Below, piece after piece: positions 1-6,795 of a stretch of DNA of 11,046 nt. The stretch comes from JBEKZQ01 sp049509675 (lineage in GTDB: Bacteria; Planctomycetota; Planctomycetia; Pirellulales; Thermoguttaceae), in NCBI GenBank assembly GCA_049509675.1, contig JBEKZQ010000199.1:1-11046 (forward strand), read 5' to 3'. A program made the translations under genes and the position numbers. Numbering within the stretch: position 1 is the first letter of the stretch; the number at the start of each line of letters is the position of its first letter. The notes below the pieces were generated by a model. It was not told the DNA's origin and searched no databases. It was given only the letters and a program-made list of their open reading frames with translations.

Positions 1-18
1 ATTAACAATCCGTCTTAC
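1..18. repeat. Edge-truncated copy of the 2369-2395 palindrome
   Basis: Bases 6-18 read CAATCCGTCTTAC, which matches the right arm of the perfect palindrome at 2383-2395 at 12 of 13 positions. The first three bases (ATT) also match the centre of that palindrome. The left arm would lie off the window, so only half of this copy can be seen. It looks like a slightly decayed member of the same dispersed hairpin family. Confidence 0.5.
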
Positions 19-112
19 GTCTGAATGCGGAAGTTATTCTTTGCCGGATCGGTAGGCGCCGGCCCCCAATCTGTCGGCCAGCATCAAGTCTGCCGGGCAG
101 TGTCGCCGGGCA

Positions 113-140
113 TTGTTTTTGTGCTCGTTTCGGCTATGAT
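113..140 (+). promoter_or_regulatory. Candidate sigma-70-type promoter for gltA
   Basis: A -35-like TTGTTT (113-118) and a -10-like TATGAT (135-140) are separated by 16 bp. The -10 box matches the TATAAT consensus at 5 of 6 positions and the -35 box matches TTGACA at 4 of 6. Transcription would start near 147, giving a leader of about 105 nt before the gltA start. This is based on sequence match only, and housekeeping sigma consensus in planctomycetes is less certain than in E. coli. Confidence 0.4.
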
Positions 141-205
141 CGAAGGTGCTAATTCTTCCAAGGGCTTTTCGCATTGGCCAGAAGGCCCTGCTCAACGACG
201 CGCAT

Positions 206-224
206 GGGTGGGCTTCGGCCACCC
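206..224 (+). promoter_or_regulatory. UUCG-tetraloop hairpin in the gltA leader
   Basis: GGGTGGGC (206-213), TTCG loop (214-217) and GCCACCC (218-224) can fold into a stem of seven pairs with one bulged G, capped by the very stable C(UUCG)G tetraloop. It ends 29 nt before the gltA start codon. It could affect mRNA stability or be a dispersed repeat remnant. There is no T-run after it, so it does not look like an attenuator terminator. Confidence 0.4.
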
Positions 225-253
225 TGTAGTACCTTCGTTTCCTGGAGTGATTT

Positions 254-1515
<1,262 letters not shown>

Positions 1516-1540
<25 letters not shown>

Positions 1541-2190
1541 GAATTGGCAGGTTTTCGCTTGATCTCCAGCAGCACGCTCTCGGACTCCCTGCCCGGCAGC
1601 GGATAACTGGCCAGCTTGCGCAGTTCCAGACCATGCATCAGGCCGTAGTGCCGCGCTTCGCCTCGTTCGTCTGCCCAGGCGGGACCTTTGAGCACCAGCA
1701 TCCGCCCAAAGGCGCGCCAGTGCGGATGGAACCACTCCAGCAGCTTCCGCAGGCGGGCGACCGCGCGCAGGACGAGCGTATCATAACGAGAGCCCGCCAG
1801 CAGATCTTCGGCCCGGGCATGATGCGCGGGCAGGTCGAGTGCCAGGCGGGCCACGATGTCGGTCACGGCCCGCGCTTTCTTGCCCACCGATTCGCACAGC
1901 GCGATCTTCAGATCGGGTCGCACGATGGCCAGCACCACGCCCGGCACGCCGCCGCCCGTGCCCACGTCCAGCACCGTTTCGCCCGGGGCCAGGAACTGGG
2001 CAAAGGCCAGGCTATCGACCAGGTCGCGGGTGACGAACTTCTGGTAATCCGTGTGCCGCGTCAAGTTGAGCTTCGCGTTCCACTCCCACAACAGCGCACA
2101 GTACTGCTCCAACCGGGCAATCTGGGCCGCGGGCAAATGGATCTGATGTTCGGCCATCACGCCGGCCAGATTCTCGGGAGGGGGATTCAC
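1516..2190 (-). CDS. rsmG: 16S rRNA (guanine527-N7)-methyltransferase RsmG
   Basis: SAM-dependent methylation of G527 in the 530 loop of 16S rRNA; family also called GidB. In 224 residues it shows the family's order: an N-terminal helical part with the WNxxxNLT signature (WNAKLNLT, 37-44), the SAM-binding motif I VLDVGTGGGVPG (73-84), an acidic residue at the end of the next strand (CESVGKKARA, about 99-108), and LRAVARL further on, which replaces the usual SRAxA segment. The longest reading starts at a GTG (2188-2190). An ATG at codon 12 (2155-2157) is a serious alternative, because neither start has a clear Shine-Dalgarno sequence. The gene stands alone, without the mnmG partner it often has elsewhere, and converges on gltA with a 25-bp coding overlap that encodes its last residues. 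Function is well supported; the start is uncertain. Confidence 0.93.
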
Positions 2191-2259
2191 GGGCGGTTCT
2201 ACGGGGAGTTAGAATGGAAAGCGAGGCGACCATTCAGCATACACAATGCCAAAGCCGGG

Positions 2260-2272
2260 CGGGAGGCTCCCG
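2260..2272. repeat. Small GC hairpin CGGGAG-G-CTCCCG
   Basis: Six-base arms CGGGAG (2260-2265) and CTCCCG (2267-2272) flank a single G. It sits four bases before the longer inverted repeat at 2277-2335 and probably belongs to the same dispersed element. On RNA the one-base loop would force some terminal pairs open. Confidence 0.45.
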
Positions 2273-2276
2273 ACAC

Positions 2277-2335
2277 TAGCCCGAGGCGCCAGCGAGGGAG
2301 AATCGCCGCAAATCCCTCGCTCGCGCTTCGGGCTA
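2277..2335. repeat. 23-bp imperfect inverted repeat, 13-nt loop
   Basis: The left arm (2277-2299, beginning TAGCCCGAGGCGCCAGCG) and right arm (2313-2335, ending CGCGCTTCGGGCTA) are reverse complements at 21 of 23 positions, with 13 bases between them. It lies in the non-coding gap between the divergent rsmG and the gene at 2421. It looks like a dispersed extragenic palindrome. It lacks a T-run on either strand, which argues against a simple intrinsic terminator. Confidence 0.75.
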
Positions 2336-2368
2336 AGGATCCGTAAGAGAACAAGTTGATCAATTATC

Positions 2369-2395
2369 GTAGGACGGATTGCCAATCCGTCCTAC
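2369..2395. repeat. Perfect 27-nt palindrome (13-bp arms, 1-nt centre)
   Basis: GTAGGACGGATTG (2369-2381) and its exact reverse complement CAATCCGTCCTAC (2383-2395) surround one C. A one-mismatch copy of the right arm is present at 6-18. The element ends 25 bp before the start of the gene at 2421. Perfect arms and the second copy suggest a recently mobile or maintained extragenic palindrome, not a gene-specific operator. With the repeats at 2260-2335 it accounts for the whole structured content of the 2191-2420 gap. Confidence 0.8.
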
Positions 2396-2420
2396 AGGCA
2401 ACTGGCCAGGTTATTGTTCT

Positions 2421-3248
2421 ATGAGCCTGGAACGCGAAGAGTACGTCGAACAGGTCTACTTTTTCCGTACGCTTCGCGAGCGGATGCAGCAGTGCATGTC
2501 CACGCAGGACCTGCTCTCCGCGATCCGGCAGGAGATCCTCTCCACGACAATGCTGCCCTACGCCATCGATTTCATGGGCAGCGAGCTGCGACTGACGGGC
2601 GGGTTCGCCACGGCCATGGCGCACTTGCCCCATTACTTCACGCCATTTCAAACGTACGTGGTCTCCGAGGCCGAACGGGCCGAAGGTCGCTTCGATTTCC
2701 GCGTGGCGTTGGAGGTGTTGGAGCGGGAGGCCGACTATCGCAGCCGGGGGGCCTCGCCCCAGGGCGTCTTTCTTTATCAGTTCGAGACGCTGTGCCGTAA
2801 TCGCCTGGGCTACGAGCGCGGCCTGGAGGCCATGGCCGGCGACGAGATTTACGATGCGGCCTGGCGGGAGTGGATCCTCATGGTCCGCCGGCAGGTGGGG
2901 CTGGTCGATTTCGCCGACATGATTTACGTCCGCAGCGAACTGTATCGCAAGACGCGCGGCGAGGCCGAGAAACCGATCCTTTTCGGCGAAAAGGAGGGCA
3001 AGATCGCCTTGGCCAATCGCCGCAAGGATCCGTTGTTTCTGTTTGCGGCCCTGGCCCGGCACTTGGGCTATCCGTCGGTGCCCCGGCCTACCGTGGAGGA
3101 TACGCATCGCGACCAACTGCCCGCGCTGACGCGCAAGTTCGAGCGGCTGGAGTCGCGGGTCAAGCTCTTGGAAGAAGAGCTTCGCGGCGGCATCAATCTT
3201 TCGCGCTATTATGTCGACAAACCCGCTGGGCCCGGCGAGGGAAAGTGA
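2421..3248 (+). CDS. Conserved-looking protein of unknown function with C-terminal coiled coil
   Basis: I do not recognise a named family. The 275-residue product has no signal peptide or membrane segment and is probably cytosolic. It is mixed and largely helical, with many charged and aromatic residues. Segments that look conserved in character are FMGSELRLTGGFATAM (51-66), an Arg/Glu-rich middle (about 85-125), DFADMIYVRSELYRKTRG (143-160) and a heptad-patterned stretch at 231-255 (TRKFERLESRVKLLEEEL) that should form a short coiled coil. The ATG at 2421 was chosen; an upstream TTG at 2379 lies inside a palindromic repeat and is unlikely. Codon use and GC match the neighbours, and the reading frame is uninterrupted. 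It ends 59 bp before the protease gene, which has its own strong promoter, so the two need not be one operon. Confidence 0.8.
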   Translation: MSLEREEYVEQVYFFRTLRERMQQCMSTQDLLSAIRQEILSTTMLPYAIDFMGSELRLTGGFATAMAHLPHYFTPFQTYVVSEAERAEGRFDFRVALEVLEREADYRSRGASPQGVFLYQFETLCRNRLGYERGLEAMAGDEIYDAAWREWILMVRRQVGLVDFADMIYVRSELYRKTRGEAEKPILFGEKEGKIALANRRKDPLFLFAALARHLGYPSVPRPTVEDTHRDQLPALTRKFERLESRVKLLEEELRGGINLSRYYVDKPAGPGEGK

Positions 3249-3255
3249 CGAGAAG

Positions 3256-3282
3256 TTGACGCCGGCGCGGGGGGATTATAAT
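3256..3282 (+). promoter_or_regulatory. Strong candidate promoter for the protease gene
   Basis: TTGACG (3256-3261, 5 of 6 to consensus) and a perfect TATAAT (3277-3282) are separated by 15 bp, somewhat shorter than the 17-bp optimum. The predicted start near 3289 leaves a leader of about 19 nt, containing GGGAG (3294-3298) nine bases before the ATG. This AT-rich box stands out in GC-rich DNA. The short spacer may lower basal strength or suit an activator. Confidence 0.55.
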
Positions 3283-3307
3283 CTGCCCTACTTGGGAGTA
3301 CCGAGTC

Positions 3308-4879
3308 ATGCGTATCCTTTCCCTCGTTCTTTCGCTTGCCGGTTTCGCGTGGCTGGCCGCTGACGTGCGCGGCGAGGAAGGCATTCCGCCCAAGGTGCTC
3401 GCAGCGATCAAGAAGGCCACCGTCTTCGTGAAGGTCCAGGTCGAGGGCCAATCCTATAGCGGCTCGGGCTTCGTCGTGAAGGTGGATGACCGCACCGCCT
3501 ACGTCGTGACCAACCACCACGTCATCGAACCCCGACTGGTGGAGATTGTGGCCGAGTGGCGGTCGGGATCTCGCAAGCCGGCCGCCCCTCGCGGTCCCTA
3601 TTTCCCCACGCAACCTCGTTCGCGGAGCGCGCCGCACACGTACATGCCGCCGATCCCTGCTTCGCCTGCGCCCGGCATTACGCCGCGATTCATCCTGCGC
3701 ACGCTGAAGAATGCCGCAGTTACGGTCGTTTTCCACAGCGGCACGCCGCAAGAACAAGCGCTCCGCGCCGATGTGCTGGCCGCCGATCCCGAGGTCGATC
3801 TCGCCATCCTCAAAGCCGTGAACGTCAAGCAGTTGCCGGTCCCCGTCGATTGCAGCGCGGATGTCGAGCTCAGCGAGACGATGCCGGTCTACTCGTTTGG
3901 CTTCCCGTTCGGCCAGGTGCTGGCCACCGGCAAGGGCAGTCCGGCGGTCACCATCGGCAAGGCATCCATTTCCAGCCTGCGCCTGGACGATGCGGGCGAG
4001 CTGGCCTTCGTGCAAATCGACGGCGCGCTGAACCCCGGCAACAGCGGGGGGCCGGTCGTCGATGCCCGGGGACGACTCGTCGGCGTCGCGGTGGCCACCA
4101 TCAAGAACAGTACCGGCATCGGCCTGGCCATTCCTTGCAAGAAGGTGCCCCAGATGCTGGAATGCCGCCTCGGGCAGCCCCACTTGTCCCTCGCCCACGA
4201 CGCCAAAGGCGCCGCGACGATCGAGGTCGAGGTCAACCTGATCGACCCATTCCACAAGATCAAGTCGGCCGAACTCTGTTACCTGTCGACCAACAAAGCC
4301 GAAGAGAAACGCAAGCCGGCGGAGCGGTTGAGGACCTTGCCCGGCTGCCATCAACGTTCGCTGAAGATTCAGGATCAGATGGCCTCGGGGCAGTTGCCCG
4401 TGAAGAAGGGTTTGAGCCAAATTCATATCTTGTACCAGGCCGTCTGCGTCGATAAAGACGGCCGGCAACGATTCACCGCCAGCGCGGAGGAGACGATCAA
4501 GCTGCCGGCGGCCCAAACGGCCCGGCAAGGTGCGCACGCCGCCGCCAACAACGCCGCCGAACCGTCTGAATCGCCGGAGGACCTTGCCGCACTGGTGAAG
4601 GACTTGAACTCGGGCGATCTCGGCCGCCGCGTCCGGGCGACCATGCGACTGCTGCGGGTGAAGCCGAAAGAGCCGAACCTGGCGGTGGCCAGCGCCCTGG
4701 AACGCGTCCTCCTGGAGGACGGTAGTTCCCCCCTTCGGTGCAATGCGGCCCAAGACTTGGAGAACTGGGGCACAACGGCCAACATTTCCGCACTCCAGCA
4801 GGCGGCCCAGAAGGACTCCGACCCGGTCGTGCGGTCCTGCGCGACAAAAGCGATCGAAGCGATCAAGCTGCGGAAGTGA
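3308..4879 (+). CDS. Secreted HtrA-like trypsin-fold serine protease with HEAT-like C-terminus
   Basis: The 523-residue product is probably exported, with a signal peptide at about 1-22 (MRILSLVLSLAGFAWLAADV, cleavage near RG/EE). The S1C/HtrA protease core shows His71 in TNHHVIE, Asp164 in DPEVDLAIL and Ser246 in NPGNSGGPV. The His-to-Asp distance is long because a Pro/Arg/Ser-rich insertion (about 86-125) interrupts the core. I see no PDZ domain after the protease, where DegP/DegS proteins carry one or two. Instead there is a beta-rich stretch (about 300-400), an Ala-rich linker (400-420) and two or three HEAT-like helical repeats (424-523), including PVVRSCATKAIEAIK. A role in envelope protein quality control or processing is inferred. 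The tail probably binds a partner or substrate. The gene has its own promoter and is followed 91 bp on by the adaptor gene. Confidence 0.88.
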   Translation: MRILSLVLSLAGFAWLAADVRGEEGIPPKVLAAIKKATVFVKVQVEGQSYSGSGFVVKVDDRTAYVVTNHHVIEPRLVEIVAEWRSGSRKPAAPRGPYFPTQPRSRSAPHTYMPPIPASPAPGITPRFILRTLKNAAVTVVFHSGTPQEQALRADVLAADPEVDLAILKAVNVKQLPVPVDCSADVELSETMPVYSFGFPFGQVLATGKGSPAVTIGKASISSLRLDDAGELAFVQIDGALNPGNSGGPVVDARGRLVGVAVATIKNSTGIGLAIPCKKVPQMLECRLGQPHLSLAHDAKGAATIEVEVNLIDPFHKIKSAELCYLSTNKAEEKRKPAERLRTLPGCHQRSLKIQDQMASGQLPVKKGLSQIHILYQAVCVDKDGRQRFTASAEETIKLPAAQTARQGAHAAANNAAEPSESPEDLAALVKDLNSGDLGRRVRATMRLLRVKPKEPNLAVASALERVLLEDGSSPLRCNAAQDLENWGTTANISALQQAAQKDSDPVVRSCATKAIEAIKLRK

Positions 4880-4896
4880 CACGGCCGCCATCTTGC

Positions 4897-4930
4897 AATC
4901 TCCCTCGGGGCATGAGAGAATAGGGAGATT
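4897..4930. repeat. 9-bp inverted repeat between protease and adaptor genes
   Basis: AATCTCCCT (4897-4905) and AGGGAGATT (4922-4930) are exact reverse complements around a 16-nt loop. There is no T-run after the second arm, so a weak terminator, an operator or an mRNA stem are all possible. It lies 18 nt after the protease stop and 41 nt before the next start. Confidence 0.45.
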
Positions 4931-4956
4931 AAGTTGACCCTACCGCTCTTTCGTCC

Positions 4957-4962
4957 AAGGGA
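4957..4962 (+). promoter_or_regulatory. Ribosome binding site AAGGGA of the adaptor gene
   Basis: AAGGGA ends 8 nt before the ATG at 4971. This decides for that start over the in-frame ATG seven codons in, whose choice would also shorten the signal peptide's N-region. Confidence 0.6.
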
Positions 4963-4970
4963 TTGACTCC

Positions 4971-6590
4971 ATGAAATGCTGCATTGAAATGGCTCGTTGG
5001 TGCCTGATATCGACCGCCGGAGCGGTGTTGATTTCCCTGGGGGGTATCGCCCAGGCCGCGGAAACCAAGGAAGCTCCAAAGCCGGCGGCCGAGGCTAACG
5101 ACGCCAAGAAGGAAGCTCCAAAGCCGGCGGCCGAGGCCAAAGATGCCAAGAAAGAGGCCCCCAGTGACAAGTCCAAGCCGGAGGCGGCCAAGACCACGCC
5201 GGCCGCCGGCAAGGACGCGGCGGACGACTCGGCCAAGACGCATCGCGTCAAGAAAGGCGAATTGCGGATCGAGGTCACGCTCGACGGCGCCGTGGAACCC
5301 GCGCAGACCGCGGAAATCATCTTGCGACCCCAGGAATGGACCACGCTCACGGTGCTCAAGGCCATCGAGCACGGCACGGCCGTCAAGCGCGGCGACCTGC
5401 TGCTGGCCCTTGATCCCGAGAAGATCGATCGCGCCATCAACGAACTTCGCAACGAATTGCAACTGTCCGAAATCGCCATCAAACAGGCCGAGCAACAACT
5501 CGACGCCTTGGAAAAATCCGCTCCCCTGGACAACGAACTGAACGAACGAACGCAGCGCATGGTCCAGGAAGACTCCAAGCAGTTCAACGAAGTCGAGCGT
5601 CCCATGTTCCTCAAGTCCAACGATTTCATGCTGCAAATGTCCAAGGATATTGTCGAGTACGAGGAGGAGGAGTTGCGGCAACTGGAAAAAATGTATCGCG
5701 CCGACGACCTGCGCGAAGAGACCGAGAAGATCGTGCTCAAGCGGGCCCAGGACGCCGTGAAGCGGGCCCGATTCAGCCTGGAGCGGGCCCAGGCCGCCCA
5801 TGACGAGGCGCTGAAACTCACGCTGCCGCGGCAGGAGGAGAAAATCAAGGAACTGACCCAGCGGACGGCCATCGAGTTCCAGCGCACCAGGATCGTATTG
5901 CCGTTGGTCGTGAACAAGCATCGCCTGGAGTTGGAGAAGCTCAAGGTGCAGCGGACGCAGGCCGACGAGAAACTCAACAAGTTGCTGGCCGACCGCGCCT
6001 TGCTGACCGTCGTCGCGCCTATGGACGGCATCGTCTATTACGGCAAGTTCACCCGCGGCAAGTGGTCCGCCGGCACGCAGACCGACCCGCTCCGCCGGGG
6101 CGCCACGGTCATGGCCAACGACGTCTTCATGACCATCGTCCAGCCGCATCCCCTGCTGCTCCGCGCGGGCGTGCCGGAGGCCCAGGTCCAGAACGTGCGG
6201 CCGGGGGTGAAGGGCGCCTTCGAGCCGGCCGCACTGGCCGGCACCAAGCTGCCGGTGGTCGTGGCCCGCATCTCCGCCGTGCCCGTCGCCGCCGGCAGTT
6301 TCGACGCCCAGTTTACCCTGTTGGCCGACCCCCGGGCCGACGCCCTGGTGCCGGGCATGACGGGCGAAATCCGCCTGCTGGCCTATCAGAAGTCCGATGT
6401 GCTCTCTGTGCCGCCCAAGGCGGTAATGACCGAGGACCAAGACCCGCAGAAGCAATTTGTCTACGTGCAGGGCAAGGACGACAAGCCCGAGAAACGCCCC
6501 ATCACGGTCGGCCGCCGTAACGACAAGCAAGTCGAAGTCCTCCAGGGCCTTTCCGAGAACGACCAGGTGCTTTTGGAAAAGCCGAAGTAG
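4971..6590 (+). CDS. Periplasmic adaptor / membrane-fusion protein (HlyD/RND type)
   Basis: The 539-residue product begins with a signal peptide (hydrophobic 10-28, likely cut after AQA at 29). A low-complexity Ala/Lys/Pro/Glu linker follows (31-90), then the adaptor fold. That fold has a first lipoyl half and barrel strand (about 92-148, LRIEVTLDGAVEPAQTAEI and GTAVKRGDLLLALD), a very long charged helical hairpin (about 150-343), the second lipoyl half (VVAPMDGIVYYGKF, 347-360), a barrel (PLLLRAGVPEAQVQNVRPG, PGMTGEIRL) and a membrane-proximal domain to the end (QVEVLQGLSENDQVLL). Such proteins link an inner-membrane ABC or RND pump to an outer-membrane channel. No pump or channel gene is in the window: the protease precedes it and a secreted repeat protein follows. 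The helical hairpin is longer than in typical RND adaptors. The linker contains a 42-nt tandem duplication. Transported substrate cannot be inferred. Confidence 0.87.
   Translation: MKCCIEMARWCLISTAGAVLISLGGIAQAAETKEAPKPAAEANDAKKEAPKPAAEAKDAKKEAPSDKSKPEAAKTTPAAGKDAADDSAKTHRVKKGELRIEVTLDGAVEPAQTAEIILRPQEWTTLTVLKAIEHGTAVKRGDLLLALDPEKIDRAINELRNELQLSEIAIKQAEQQLDALEKSAPLDNELNERTQRMVQEDSKQFNEVERPMFLKSNDFMLQMSKDIVEYEEEELRQLEKMYRADDLREETEKIVLKRAQDAVKRARFSLERAQAAHDEALKLTLPRQEEKIKELTQRTAIEFQRTRIVLPLVVNKHRLELEKLKVQRTQADEKLNKLLADRALLTVVAPMDGIVYYGKFTRGKWSAGTQTDPLRRGATVMANDVFMTIVQPHPLLLRAGVPEAQVQNVRPGVKGAFEPAALAGTKLPVVVARISAVPVAAGSFDAQFTLLADPRADALVPGMTGEIRLLAYQKSDVLSVPPKAVMTEDQDPQKQFVYVQGKDDKPEKRPITVGRRNDKQVEVLQGLSENDQVLLEKPK
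5067..5150 (+). repeat. 42-nt in-frame tandem duplication in the adaptor linker
   Basis: Two adjacent 42-nt units (5067-5108 and 5109-5150) encode KEAPKPAAEANDAK and KEAPKPAAEAKDAK, and a third unit begins as KEAP. The first 29 bases are identical between units and the rest differs at three positions. It lengthens a flexible, positively and negatively charged spacer after the signal peptide, probably by slippage or unequal recombination. Confidence 0.85.
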
Positions 6591-6611
6591 TTTTCAGTTT
6601 TCAGTTTTCAG
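6591..6611 (+). repeat. Heptamer array TTTTCAG x3
   Basis: Three exact TTTTCAG units begin directly after the adaptor stop codon. They are the inverse complement of the CTGAAAA units at 6761-6781, so the two arrays bracket the gap as an inverted pair. Confidence 0.85.
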
Positions 6612-6642
6612 TGTGGACTTTTGCAAAACGCTGCCTTGAGAT

Positions 6643-6680
6643 CCCCCCTCTCCCTCCGGGAGAGGGCTGGGGTGAGGGGG
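6643..6680. repeat. GC-rich REP-like hairpin
   Basis: CCCTCTCCC (6646-6654) pairs exactly with GGGAGAGGG (6658-6666) over a 3-nt loop. An alternative outer pairing is CCCCCTC (6644-6650) with GAGGGGG (6674-6680). The motif CTCTCCC-TCC-GGGAGAG followed by CTGGGGTGAGGGG resembles an extragenic palindrome I know to be widespread in bacterial genomes. It could act as an mRNA 3' stabiliser or a transcription roadblock after the adaptor gene, but it has no T-run. The rest of the 6591-6795 gap (6681-6760) shows nothing I can name. Confidence 0.7.
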
Positions 6681-6760
6681 ACAGAGGCGAATGGTTGTTC
6701 CCCGTATATCCTATCTCTCCCGCCACCTCCCGCGACGATTGTCGATCCCCTCTTTCCGAA

Positions 6761-6795
6761 CTGAAAACTGAACACTGAAAACTTCACACTACAAA
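6761..6795 (+). repeat. Heptamer array CTGAAAA with degenerate units
   Basis: The units are CTGAAAA, CTGAACA, CTGAAAA, CTTCACA and CTACAAA, running straight into the ATG at 6796. The first three are the reverse complement of 6591-6611 at 20 of 21 positions. No Shine-Dalgarno sequence fits in front of the ATG because the array occupies its place. Confidence 0.85.

Noticed and set aside
2379..2420. TTG start 14 codons upstream for the gene at 2421
   Set aside because: The extension would be encoded by a dispersed palindrome, has no ribosome binding site and a Pro-rich, unlikely N-terminus.
3209..4891. 560-residue open frame opposite the protease gene
   Set aside because: Antisense shadow of a gene with an intact catalytic triad. 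No recognisable domain, and composition is typical of reverse-strand high-GC sequence.
4897..4930. Inverted repeat as an intrinsic terminator of the protease gene
   Set aside because: The stem is only 9 bp with a 16-nt loop and no T-run follows, so it is listed as a repeat only.
4929..6530. 533-residue open frame opposite the adaptor gene
   Set aside because: It mirrors the charged helical codons of the adaptor protein (Leu/Gly/Gln-rich, repetitive) and has no motif or ribosome binding site.
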